A DNA stretch of 64,000 nt. Source: Neomegalonema sp. GTDB lineage: Bacteria > Pseudomonadota > Alphaproteobacteria > Rhodobacterales > Rhodobacteraceae. This document shows positions 25,858-33,899 of the stretch, piece after piece. The first letter of the stretch is position 1; each line of letters opens with the position of its first letter. Both the position numbers and the translations under genes were made by a program. The stretch lies in assembly GCF_028688855.1 (NCBI RefSeq), contig NZ_JAQTXI010000014.1:1-64000 (forward strand), written 5' to 3'. The notes under the pieces are model-generated. The model saw only the letters and a program-made list of their open reading frames with translations. It was not told the origin of the DNA and searched no databases.

Positions 25858-26673
25858 TTATGAACCTGATGGGCGTGAAGCTGGATAGGAGGGCGCGAAG
25901 GCGACGAACTCGGGGGCGACGAAGCCCGGCGCCCCATAGCGCAGCGGCGCGCCCGCGAGATCCTGCGTGACGCCGCCGGCGGCGCGCAGCACGGCGTCGC
26001 CCGCCGCGATGTCCCATTCGCGGATGCGGCTGAGCCGCGGATAGACGTCGGCCTCTCCCGAGGCCAGGAGGCAGAACTTCAGCGAGGAGCCGATCCGCTC
26101 CACCTTCAGATCCGGACGCGCGGCGAGCCAGGCGCGGGTCTGCGGCTCGTCATGGGACTTGCTCGCCACGGCGACGAGGGGGCTGCGCGGCGCGCGGCGG
26201 GCCTGGAGCGGCAGGCGGCGGCCCGTGGAGGGCGTCTCCGCCTCGGCGCCGCCTCCGGGCAGGCTGCGGTAGAGGCGGTCATGCGCGGGCGCGTAGACCA
26301 CGCCCGCCACGGGCTCGCCCCGGACGATCAGCGCGACGTTGACCGTGAAGTCCTCGCCGCCGCGCGCGTAGTCCTTCGTGCCGTCCAGAGGGTCGAGCAG
26401 GAAGAAGGCCTCGGCGGGCGCGCCGGAGGCGTGGTCGGCTTCGCGCTCCTCGGTGACGACGGGGATCTGCGGCCAGGCCGCCTTCAGACCTTCCTCCAGA
26501 ACGGCGTTGGCCGCGAGGTCGGCCTCGGTGACGGGCGAGCCGTCCGCCTTGTCTCTGGCGAGGCAGCCGCGCAGCCTCAGGATCGCCCGACCCCCTTCGA
26601 GAGCCAGAGTCCGGAAGAGCTCCGCCAGGGCGAAGGGATCGGGGAGCGTGGAGGTGGACGGGATGGCGGACAT
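25858..26673 (-). CDS. cysQ: 3'(2'),5'-bisphosphate nucleotidase
   Basis: A 271-residue inositol-monophosphatase-superfamily enzyme that hydrolyses 3'-phosphoadenosine 5'-phosphate (PAP) to AMP. Motifs: [11 protein letters not shown] near residue 45, [22 protein letters not shown] near residue 91 (metal-binding Asp cluster), and [20 protein letters not shown] near the C-terminus. Its placement as the first gene before cysD supports CysQ rather than inositol phosphatase. PAP only arises if PAPS is made, which is at odds with the eroded kinase domain of CysNC. Confidence 0.9.
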   Translation of the reverse strand: MSAIPSTSTLPDPFALAELFRTLALEGGRAILRLRGCLARDKADGSPVTEADLAANAVLEEGLKAAWPQIPVVTEEREADHASGAPAEAFFLLDPLDGTKDYARGGEDFTVNVALIVRGEPVAGVVYAPAHDRLYRSLPGGGAEAETPSTGRRLPLQARRAPRSPLVAVASKSHDEPQTRAWLAARPDLKVERIGSSLKFCLLASGEADVYPRLSRIREWDIAAGDAVLRAAGGVTQDLAGAPLRYGAPGFVAPEFVAFAPSYPASRPSGS

Positions 26674-26744
26674 GTCTTGGCTTTCAGCTGGGCCGTCGTT
26701 ATTCGGCTATAGAATGAAGGGGCGGATTTTCCTAGGAAATCCGT

Positions 26745-26761
26745 ATATGGAAATCTCATAT
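26745..26761. promoter_or_regulatory. inverted repeat in the cysQ-cysD-cysNC promoter
   Basis: ATATG, seven bases (gaaatct), CATAT forms a short dyad about 72 bases upstream of the cysQ start in an AT-rich segment. CATATGAAATCTC, very similar, occurs at 58611-58623 upstream of the sulfate-importer operon. A shared site for the CysB-type regulator is a reasonable guess, not shown. Confidence 0.35.
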
Positions 26762-26910
26762 GGTTATTCGGAGAGAGAGATTGGACCTTTCCGTCGGCTC
26801 TTTCCCCTTTCTTCGTCTTTCTCCGCCCCCCCGGCTTGCGTCCTCTCTCCCGCCTGTCGTCTCCGGCGGGTTTCGCCCGTTTCGGCGCGAAGCCTCGGGC
26901 CGGAGAAGGG

Positions 26911-27191
26911 CTGTGGATAACCTTGCGGGCGGGGGGTTAGAGATTTAAGGATTCTGTTAAAGAGTTAAGGGATTTTCGAGGGTGTTTTCTCTCAATGATT
27001 CCAGAGGCTTGCGAAAAGCGTGCGTTCCTGATGTGCCGAGGATTCGTTCCTGATGTGCCGAAGGATTCGTTCCTGATGTGCCGAGACTTCGTTCCTGATG
27101 TGCCGAAGCCGATTTTCAAGCCTGTGGATAACTGCCGAATCCGGGGGAATCCTGTGAATCATGGGGATAACTTCCTGAGCCCTGTGGATAA
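26911..27191. promoter_or_regulatory. DnaA boxes of the replication origin
   Basis: CTGTGGATAA, the reverse complement of the consensus TTATCCACAG, occurs perfectly at 26911-26920, 27122-27131 and 27182-27191. A weaker form (ATGGGGATAA) lies at 27161-27170. Three consensus boxes within 281 bases next to iterons are what a DnaA-assisted theta origin should show. Confidence 0.85.
26936..27000. other. AT-rich DNA-unwinding element
   Basis: A sharply AT-rich stretch in a GC-rich genome containing three TTAA tetramers in 24 bases (26945, 26957, 26965). It lies between DnaA box 1 and the first iteron, the expected place for strand opening. The frames read through it on both strands are iteron/AT artefacts. 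Confidence 0.65.
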
Positions 27192-27606
27192 GCGTTCCCG
27201 AAATGCCGAAGCCCGCGGGAATCGGGAGGGGGTTTCGGGGTCTCCCGGAGCGCCTCCGGCCCGGGTCCGGAGCGTTCCCGATGTGCCGAAGACAGGCGTA
27301 GGCCTGACCCTCCGGAGAGGGGGAGCGGAGCGAAGACGCCTTCCGGAGGGGCCGGACGTCCTGCGTGGGCGGGAAGCGTTCCCGATGTGCCGAAGGATTC
27401 CTCGCCTTTCGACGAGGAGGCGCCCTTCCGGCGTTCCCGATGTGCCGAAGCCGGGGCGTCGAAAGGGGTGTCCCCGTGGGGACGGAGGCGAAAGACCGCC
27501 GCTCCGGCCCTGCGTGAGGACCGGATTCATCGAAGCGTCACATGATCTTGAGGAAAAGGCCGGGCGGGAGGACGGCGTCTCTCCCGGATCTCGGCACATT
27601 GGGAAC
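27024..27606. repeat. iterons of the RepA-type replication origin
   Basis: Four copies of GTTCCTGATGTGCCGA lie at 27024, 27046, 27069 and 27091, spaced 22-23 bases, about two helical turns. Copies with a C at position 6, GTTCCCGATGTGCCGA, follow at 27274, 27378 and 27433. A variant (GTTCCCGAAATGCCGA) is at 27194. One inverted copy, TCGGCACATTGGGAAC, is at 27591-27606, touching the 3' end of repA. Such arrays bind the initiator RepA. The origin thus lies immediately downstream of repA, not upstream. Confidence 0.92.
27470..27483. repeat. parS-like palindrome 4, at the origin
   Basis: GTCCCCGTGGGGAC differs from the parAB palindromes only at one central base. It lies between the last direct iteron and repA. 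It links the origin with the partition genes 18 kb away. Confidence 0.5.
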
Positions 27607-27611
27607 GCCCG

Positions 27612-28709
27612 TCAGGCGTCGCGTCGACCGCTCTGCCTGCGGGCGAAGCCGTAGAGCGCCTTGTTGTAATCCTGCGGGGCGCGCTTGGGATCCTGCTCGA
27701 TCCAGAAATCGAAGCGCTTCTGGACGCTGGGCAGATCCATTTCAGGAAAATCCTTCTGGATCAAGGAGATGGTTTTTTCATCCAGAGCCTGCGGCTCCTC
27801 CTCCGCACGCGCCTTGCGGGCAGAGGGAGCGGCGGCTCCGGAAGCGGTCTTGCGCTTGCCGGCCTGAGCTGCGCCCTTGCCGTCCGCGCGGGTCATGCGG
27901 ATCAGGAGGTTGGCCTCCGGACCTTCCAGGGCCAGGTCCACCTGAGGGATGGCGTTCTCGCGGACGATCTTCAGCATCTCGAACTTGAAGCGCCGGAAGC
28001 CGCCCTCGGATCCGGATTTCTCGTGGAGGGTGTTCAGCGAGATGGCGAAGCCTTCCTCTCCGGCGCCGCCCGCATGTTTGCGCGCCACGCGGTAGAGCCA
28101 GCGCTCGCGCCCGCCGGTGATCGAGAAGTAGATCGGGTCGATGGAGAGCACGCCGCCTTCCATGAGCACGCCCTCGTAGAACCATTCCGCCAGGGTGACG
28201 CTCATGCCCTTGCTCTGGCCGCTGGCCTCGTCCACGAGGTCGGTCCAGCTCTCGATCCAGCTGAACTGGCGGTGCTTCTTGCCCTTGGAGGCGCGGATGT
28301 TGGTCACGACGGTCGTCGCCTGAAGCCGCGCCAGGGCCTCGCGGAGCAGCATGTATTGACGCCCTCCCGTCGGGCGGCAGATGGTCTGCAAAAGATCATA
28401 GGGCTGGAAATGGATCGTGCGGGGCACGTCGTTGAGGCCCTTGCGCTTCATCTCGCAGAGGGTCGAGGCCGCCCAGATGAGGATGTCGGCGTCCCAGATG
28501 GTCGCCATGCCGAATTCCTGGTTCGGGAAGACGTTCACGAAGACCGAGCCGTCCGGGCTGACGTATTCGATGGGCTTCTGACGGCGGCGCTTGGCCAGAG
28601 AGAAGAAGGGACGCTCCATCATCTCCATCTGGTCCCGCAGCGGCATGTCCGCGATGTAAGGGACGAAGAGATCGAACTGGGTGTCCGCGAAGCGTTTGGG
28701 TCCGGCCAT
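27612..28709 (-). CDS. repA: plasmid replication initiator RepA (RPA family)
   Basis: A 365-residue initiator of the alphaproteobacterial plasmid RepA/RPA type. Family landmarks are FDLFVPYIADMPLRDQMEMM, FFSLAKRRRQKPIEY, ATIWDADILIWAASTL near residue 75, LQTICRPTGGRQYMLLREALARL, and WIESWTD. A basic Lys/Ala/Gly-rich linker (about residues 268-300) precedes a short C-terminal domain (KDFPEMDLPSVQKRF). It should bind the iterons directly downstream and recruit the replisome together with DnaA. It stands alone: parAB, usually adjacent in such plasmids, is 18 kb away. Confidence 0.9.
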   Translation of the reverse strand: MAGPKRFADTQFDLFVPYIADMPLRDQMEMMERPFFSLAKRRRQKPIEYVSPDGSVFVNVFPNQEFGMATIWDADILIWAASTLCEMKRKGLNDVPRTIHFQPYDLLQTICRPTGGRQYMLLREALARLQATTVVTNIRASKGKKHRQFSWIESWTDLVDEASGQSKGMSVTLAEWFYEGVLMEGGVLSIDPIYFSITGGRERWLYRVARKHAGGAGEEGFAISLNTLHEKSGSEGGFRRFKFEMLKIVRENAIPQVDLALEGPEANLLIRMTRADGKGAAQAGKRKTASGAAAPSARKARAEEEPQALDEKTISLIQKDFPEMDLPSVQKRFDFWIEQDPKRAPQDYNKALYGFARRQSGRRDA

Positions 28710-28824
28710 GGCGCGCCTGTCTGGAGAGGGCGGGAGGTCCGGATGATAGCCGCGCCCCCGCCGAGGGTCACGCGCAAAGCTTCCGGCCCGCCTTGCAGGA
28801 AAGCGGGCCGGGAGATTCTCGAGC

Positions 28825-28873
28825 GGTCGCGCAATTCATCCGAAAACCGGTTCCCGCTTTTCGGATTGCGCTC
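28825..28873. repeat. palindromic extragenic repeat, copy A (3' of gcvP)
   Basis: A 49-base element (starts GGTCGCGCAATTCATCCG, ends TTTTCGGATTGCGCTC) that can fold through GCGCAAT/ATTGCGC and CCGAAAA/TTTTCGG arms. It lies four bases beyond the gcvP stop. Copy B at 45734-45782 matches at 45 of 49 positions and also abuts the stop of a minus-strand gene. Elements of this kind are widespread in alphaproteobacteria. Confidence 0.8.
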
Positions 28874-28876
28874 CGG

Positions 28877-31705
28877 TTATTCCGCGGCCTGGGCGTAGGT
28901 CTCCAGAGGAGGACAGGCGCAGATCAGATTGCGGTCGCCATGGGCGTTGTCCACCCGGTTGACGGGGGGCCAGTATTTGTCCTGCGGCGAGACCCCCGCC
29001 GGGAAGAAGCCCTGAGCGATGGAATAGGCGCGGGTCCAGGCCTCCTGAAGATCGGCGGCGGAATGGGGCGCGTGGCTCAGGGGGTTGTCGCCTTTCGGCA
29101 GACGGCCTTCCTCCACCGCGCGAATCTCCTCGCGGATGGCGATCATGGCCGCGCAGAAACGATCCAGCTCGGATTTGGCCTCGGATTCCGTCGGCTCCAC
29201 CATCAGCGCCCCCGCGACGGGAAAGCTCATGGTCGGGGCGTGGAAGCCGAAATCCATCAGGCGCTTGGCGATGTCGTCCACCGTGACGCCCGTGGTCTCC
29301 TTCAACCCGCGCGGATCGAGGATGCATTCATGCGCCACGCGGCCCTTGGCGCCCGAATAGAGCACCGGGAAATGCGGAGCCAGACGCGCCGCGATGTAAT
29401 TGGCGTTGAGGATCGCCAGCTTCGTCGCTTCGGTCAGGCCGTCGGGGCCCATCATCCGGCAATACATCCAGGAGATCGGCAGGATCGAGGGCGAGCCGCA
29501 GGCCGCCGCCGAAACCGCGCCGCCTTCGCCCGTCGCCGGATCGCCCGGCAGGAAGGGCTTCAGATGCGCCTTGACGCCGATGGGGCCCATGCCGGGGCCT
29601 CCGCCGCCATGGGGAATGCAGAAGGTCTTGTGCAGGTTGAGATGCGAGACGTCCGAGCCGTAGTCGCCGGGCCGGGAGAGCCCGACCTGAGCGTTCATGT
29701 TCGCGCCGTCGAGATAGACCTGTCCGCCATGCTCATGCACGATGTCGCAGATCTGGCGGATGTTCTCCTCGAAGACGCCATGGGTCGAGGGATAGGTGAT
29801 CATGATCGCCGCGAGGTGGGCGGCGTGCTTCCCGGCCTTGGCGGCGAGATCGGCCATGTCCACCTCGCCCTCCGGCGTGGAGGAGACCACCACCACCTCA
29901 TAGCCCACCATCTGCGCCGTGGCCGGATTGGTGCCATGGGCCGAAGCCGGGATGAGGCAGATCTTGCGGTGGCTCTCGCCGCGGCTGGCGTGATAGCCGC
30001 GAATGGAGAGCAGGCCCGCATATTCGCCCTGAGCGCCGGAATTGGGCTGCATCGAGACGGCGTCATAGCCGGTGATCTCGCAGAGCGCCGCCGCAAGCTG
30101 ATCCACCAGTTCACGATAGCCTTCCGCCTGATCGGCGGGGGCGTAGGGGTGCATGTTCGCGAAGGCGGGCCATGAGACCGGAGTCATCTCGGCGGCGGCG
30201 TTGAGCTTCATCGTGCAGGAGCCGAGCGGAATCATCGTCCGGTCCAGCGCGAGGTCGCGATCCGCCAGCTTGCGCAGATAACGCATCATCTCGGTTTCGC
30301 TGCGGTAGCGCGAAAACACCGGATGTTTCAGCGGGGCGTCCTGACGGCGCAGGGCCTCGGGGATGGCCGAAGCCCTGGGCGCTGCGCCGAAAGCCTCCGA
30401 GCCGCCGAAGGCCCGCCAGACGGCTTCGACCACGGCGGGAGTCGTCGTCTCGTCGAGATTGATCCCGATGCGGCCGCCGCCGGAATCGCGGAGATTGATC
30501 CCCTCGGCCCGCGCGGCTGCGAGGATCTGCGCGGCCTGATCGCCCGCCCGCACGGTGAGCGTATCGAAGAAGGCGTCCGCCTCCGGCGCGAAGCCCAGAG
30601 CCTTCAGGCCCTCCGCCAGACGCAAGGTCAGGGCGTGGGTCCGGCGCGCGATGGCGGTCAGGCCCTCGGGGCCGTGCCAAGCGGCGTAAAGCCCGGCCAT
30701 GATCGCCAGAAGCGCCTGAGCCGTGCAGACGTTGGAGGTCGCCTTTTCGCGGCGGATATGCTGCTCGCGGGTCTGAAGCGCCAGACGAAGCGCCGGAGCG
30801 CCGCGCGAATCCACCGACAAGCCGACGATGCGGCCCGGAAGGATGCGTTTATGGGCGTCGCGGGTGGCCATATAGGCGGCGTGAGGTCCGCCCCAGCCCA
30901 TAGGCACGCCGAAACGCTGGGTCGAGCCCACGGCCACATCCGCGCCGAGGTCGCCCGGCGAGGTCAGCAGGACCAGCGCCAGAGGATCCGCCGCGAAGAT
31001 CGCCAGAGCTCCCGCCTTGTGCAGAGCCTCCACCGCCGGGCGCGGATCGCGGAGCGCCCCGCTGGAGCCCGGATACTGGATCAGCGCGCCGAAGACCTTG
31101 GAGGCGTCGAGATCCTTCAGCGGATCCCCCACGATCACCTCCCAGCCGAGGGGCTCGGCGCGGGTGCGGATCACCGCGAGGGTCTGGGGATGGGCGTCGG
31201 AATCCACGAAGAAGGCGTTCGCCTTCGACCTGGCGCCGCGCTTCGCCAGAGCCATGGCCTCGGCGGCGGCGGTGGCCTCGTCGAGGAGGGAGGCGTTGGC
31301 GATCTCCAGACCGGTCAATTCGCCGATCATGGTCTGGAAGTTCAGCAGAGCCTCAAGGCGGCCCTGGGAGATCTCCGGCTGATATGGAGTATACGACGTA
31401 TACCAGGCCGGATTCTCGAAGACGTTGCGCAGCAGCACGGGCGGCGTCAGCGTGCCGTGATAGCCTTGGCCGATCAGCGAGATCATCGGCGTGTTGCGCG
31501 CCGCCAGAGCGCGGATCTCGTCCAGGGCCTCATGTTCGGTGAGGGCGGCGGGTAGACTCAAGGGCGCCCTGGCGCGGATGGAGGCCGGAACCGTCTCGGC
31601 CATCAGGGCGTCGAGGCTCGAGGCGCCGACCACCTTCAGCATGGCGGCGATCTCGGCGGCGTCCGGGCCGTTATGGCGACGGGCGAAAGCGTTCTGTTCG
31701 GTCAT
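28877..31705 (-). CDS. gcvP: glycine dehydrogenase (decarboxylating), P-protein
   Basis: A 942-residue single-chain P-protein, the PLP enzyme that decarboxylates glycine and passes the aminomethyl group to lipoyl-GcvH. N-terminal half: [17 protein letters not shown] and [21 protein letters not shown]-terminal half: the PLP lysine in [22 protein letters not shown] near residue 690, and [20 protein letters not shown]. Length and both halves in one chain match the dimeric bacterial form. It is the last gene of gcvT-gcvH-gcvP, only four bases after gcvH. Confidence 0.97.
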   Translation of the reverse strand: MTEQNAFARRHNGPDAAEIAAMLKVVGASSLDALMAETVPASIRARAPLSLPAALTEHEALDEIRALAARNTPMISLIGQGYHGTLTPPVLLRNVFENPAWYTSYTPYQPEISQGRLEALLNFQTMIGELTGLEIANASLLDEATAAAEAMALAKRGARSKANAFFVDSDAHPQTLAVIRTRAEPLGWEVIVGDPLKDLDASKVFGALIQYPGSSGALRDPRPAVEALHKAGALAIFAADPLALVLLTSPGDLGADVAVGSTQRFGVPMGWGGPHAAYMATRDAHKRILPGRIVGLSVDSRGAPALRLALQTREQHIRREKATSNVCTAQALLAIMAGLYAAWHGPEGLTAIARRTHALTLRLAEGLKALGFAPEADAFFDTLTVRAGDQAAQILAAARAEGINLRDSGGGRIGINLDETTTPAVVEAVWRAFGGSEAFGAAPRASAIPEALRRQDAPLKHPVFSRYRSETEMMRYLRKLADRDLALDRTMIPLGSCTMKLNAAAEMTPVSWPAFANMHPYAPADQAEGYRELVDQLAAALCEITGYDAVSMQPNSGAQGEYAGLLSIRGYHASRGESHRKICLIPASAHGTNPATAQMVGYEVVVVSSTPEGEVDMADLAAKAGKHAAHLAAIMITYPSTHGVFEENIRQICDIVHEHGGQVYLDGANMNAQVGLSRPGDYGSDVSHLNLHKTFCIPHGGGGPGMGPIGVKAHLKPFLPGDPATGEGGAVSAAACGSPSILPISWMYCRMMGPDGLTEATKLAILNANYIAARLAPHFPVLYSGAKGRVAHECILDPRGLKETTGVTVDDIAKRLMDFGFHAPTMSFPVAGALMVEPTESEAKSELDRFCAAMIAIREEIRAVEEGRLPKGDNPLSHAPHSAADLQEAWTRAYSIAQGFFPAGVSPQDKYWPPVNRVDNAHGDRNLICACPPLETYAQAAE

Positions 31706-31709
31706 GAGA

Positions 31710-32072
31710 TCACCCGACGCTCGCCAGATAGGCGGCTTCGTCCAGAAGGGCTTCGAGCTGGGCGGGCTCGCTGAGGCGGATCCTGAAGAACCAGCCCTCG
31801 CCCTGAGGATCGGCGCTGACCTGCTCCGGCGCGCCGTTCAGGGCCTCGTTGACCTCGACTATCTCGCCGGAGAGCGGCGCATAGACGTCGGAGGCCGCCT
31901 TGACCGACTCCACCACGGAGATGGCGTCGCCCTGAGCGACCGTCGCGCCTACTTCAGGCAGCCCGACATAGACCACGTCGCCCAGCTGGTCGCGGGCGTG
32001 GACGGTGATCCCGACCGTGGCGACGTCGCCCTCGATGCGGATCCATTCGTGATCGGCGGTGAATTTCAGCAT
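31710..32072 (-). CDS. gcvH: glycine cleavage system H protein
   Basis: A 120-residue lipoyl carrier that shuttles the aminomethyl intermediate between GcvP, GcvT and lipoamide dehydrogenase. [22 protein letters not shown] opens the protein; [13 protein letters not shown] contains the lipoylated lysine near residue 60; [16 protein letters not shown] closes it. The start at 32072 fits the family N-terminus. Confidence 0.97.
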   Translation of the reverse strand: MLKFTADHEWIRIEGDVATVGITVHARDQLGDVVYVGLPEVGATVAQGDAISVVESVKAASDVYAPLSGEIVEVNEALNGAPEQVSADPQGEGWFFRIRLSEPAQLEALLDEAAYLASVG

Positions 32073-32103
32073 GGGGAGTCTCCTGGGAACCGAAGGCGCC
32101 GGA

Positions 32104-33219
32104 TCAGCGCGCATAGCCTTGGCGGACGAAAGGAAGCTCGGCGAGCGCCACAGGCTGACGCTGGCCGCGCAGATCGGCGAAGAGAGGGCGCTCCAGCGCC
32201 TCGGGCCTGAGATAGGCCATGGCCATGGGCCCGCCGAGACTCGGGCCGAAGCCGCCGGAGGTCACGATTCCCGCCTCGCCCTCTTCGGTGAAGATCTTGA
32301 CGCCCGCCCGGATGGGCGCGCGGCCCTCGGGCTTGAGGCCCACGCGGCGACGGCTCGGGCCTTTGGCCATCTGCTCCGCGACGCGCCCGGCGCCCGGATA
32401 GCCGCCTTCGCGTGCTCCGCCGGGGCGGCGGGCCTTGCCGAGAGCCCATTCCAGAGCCGCCTCGACGGGGGTGGTGGTCGCATCGAGGTCGGCGCCGTAG
32501 AGGCAGAGTCCGGCTTCGAGCCTCAGGCTGTCGCGCGCGCCGAGGCCCGCCAGATGCGCGCCCTTGTCGAGCAAAGCCTCGGCGAAGGGCTCGGCGAGGG
32601 CCGCGGGCAGCGAGATCTCATAGCCGTCCTCGCCGGTGTAGCCCGAACGCGAAACCCAGACCTCAGCGCCCATGAGCGGAAGAACCCGGTAATCCATGAA
32701 CTTCATGTCGGCGGCCTCGGGCGAGAATCCCGCGAGGATCCCGGCGGCCCTGGGGCCTTGCAGGGCGATCAGGGCGCGATCCGGGATCGCCTCCACCAGG
32801 CAGAGATCCGCCAGGCCCGCCTTGAGGATGGCCTCGTCATTGGCCTTGCGGGCGGCGTTGGCCACCAGAAGCACATGATCGCCCATGTTGGCGAACATGA
32901 AGTCGTCTTCTATTCCGGCGTCGCGGTTGGTGAAGAGCCCGTAACGCTGGCGCCCCGGCTTGAGGCTGAGCGCGTCGGCGGGAGTGACCCGCTCCAGCGC
33001 CGCGAGGACCGTCTCGACGCCGCCCGAACGCGGGCGGATCGCGATCTGGCCCATATGCGAGACGTCGAAGATCCCGGCGCCCTCGCGGGTGGCGAGGTGC
33101 TCCTTGAGCACCCCCGCCGGATATTGGATCGGCATGTCGTAGCCCGCGAATCCGGCCATGCGCGCGCCCTGGGCGCGGTGGAACTCGGTCAGCGGGGTGG
33201 TCAGCAGGGGGGCGCTCAT
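32104..33219 (-). CDS. gcvT: aminomethyltransferase, T-protein
   Basis: A 371-residue folate enzyme that transfers the methylene group from GcvH to tetrahydrofolate and releases ammonia. [24 protein letters not shown] and [10 protein letters not shown] open the protein; [17 protein letters not shown] lies near residue 190 and [19 protein letters not shown] near 235. The ATG at 33219 is set by this N-terminus; the frame continues upstream only through the riboswitch. First gene of the gcvTHP operon, downstream of a tandem glycine riboswitch. Confidence 0.96.
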   Translation of the reverse strand: MSAPLLTTPLTEFHRAQGARMAGFAGYDMPIQYPAGVLKEHLATREGAGIFDVSHMGQIAIRPRSGGVETVLAALERVTPADALSLKPGRQRYGLFTNRDAGIEDDFMFANMGDHVLLVANAARKANDEAILKAGLADLCLVEAIPDRALIALQGPRAAGILAGFSPEAADMKFMDYRVLPLMGAEVWVSRSGYTGEDGYEISLPAALAEPFAEALLDKGAHLAGLGARDSLRLEAGLCLYGADLDATTTPVEAALEWALGKARRPGGAREGGYPGAGRVAEQMAKGPSRRRVGLKPEGRAPIRAGVKIFTEEGEAGIVTSGGFGPSLGGPMAMAYLRPEALERPLFADLRGQRQPVALAELPFVRQGYAR

Positions 33220-33302
33220 GAGCGGTCTCCGGCGGGCGGCTTCAGGGGCGGCGACGCCTTCCGGCCGAGGCGCAAGCCTCTCCGGGATCGACGGTTCCGC
33301 GC

Positions 33303-33480
33303 CCCCTCTGTTTCCTGCGCCTGAGAGCGTTACTCCTTCGGCGGGCGGCTCGCGGATGCGTCCGCCTCTTTCCAGAGTCCTGGTCCGGCGACGGTTTCGG
33401 GGCCTGAGAGATTCCGGGGCGGTTGCTCCTTCGGCGCCGGCTCCCCGCAGGGTCCGGACTCTCCCGTCGCTGGAGAGGCA
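33303..33480 (-). promoter_or_regulatory. tandem glycine riboswitch upstream of gcvT
   Basis: On the minus strand two glycine aptamers follow each other. Aptamer 1 (about 33388-33470) is closed by GCGACGG/CCGTCGC and contains CCGAAGGAGCAACCG and CTCTCAGG. Aptamer 2 (about 33304-33378) is closed by CTCTG/CAGAG and contains CCGAAGGAGTAACGCTCTCAGG. These are the hallmark conserved segments of the class. It turns on gcvTHP when glycine is in excess. The gcvT start lies about 85 bases downstream. Confidence 0.95.
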
Positions 33481-33899
33481 GATTAGGCCTTCGCGCGCGC
33501 CTTGGGAAGCCCTTGTTGTGAGCGGAGGATGAGGGCGGAGGGCGGATGATTCCATCTTGTCCGCTTGGCTCATCCGCTCCAGACCGACGCCGGAATCCGG
33601 AGGTGGAAATGGCGGATGCTTCGCCAGTCTGTCGGAGCCGCAAGACAAGCGGGGCGAAATCAACGGGTTCCATGATTCCCGTCAGACGGGTCCGCGCGGC
33701 GCTCCTCCCGGACCGCCTCCCGCAGGGGCGCCCGCAGAGGAGAACGTATTTTTTTTGCTGAAATGCAGGAATGAAATGCGATAACTTGTCGGTCGGTCTT
33801 GGCAGAATGCGCCCGGGCTCCCAGATTCTGGGCGGATGAACGATGCTGGTCGGTGGCGCTGCGTTTCAGCTCCGTACGCCTCATGACGTGGGGATTGCG
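33481..33899. other. divergent promoter region between gcvTHP and acnB
   Basis: About 420 bases between the riboswitch and the acnB start. The part near acnB is AT-rich with a T-run at 33749-33756; TTGCTG (33755-33760), an 18-base spacer and CGATAA (33779-33784) form a possible promoter for acnB. The gcv promoter should lie near 33490-33540 on the minus strand but is not clear. No gene is supported. Confidence 0.4.

Noticed and set aside
26945..26968. CtrA binding site (TTAA-N7-TTAA) in the unwinding element
   Set aside because: Three TTAA tetramers are present but spacings are N8 and N4, not the N7 of a full CtrA site.
26937..27654. Open frames on both strands through the iteron region (60 and 219 codons)
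   Set aside because: They simply translate repeated iterons (GTSGT/HIRN or DVPK/MCR patterns), have no ribosome-binding sites and overlap origin elements.
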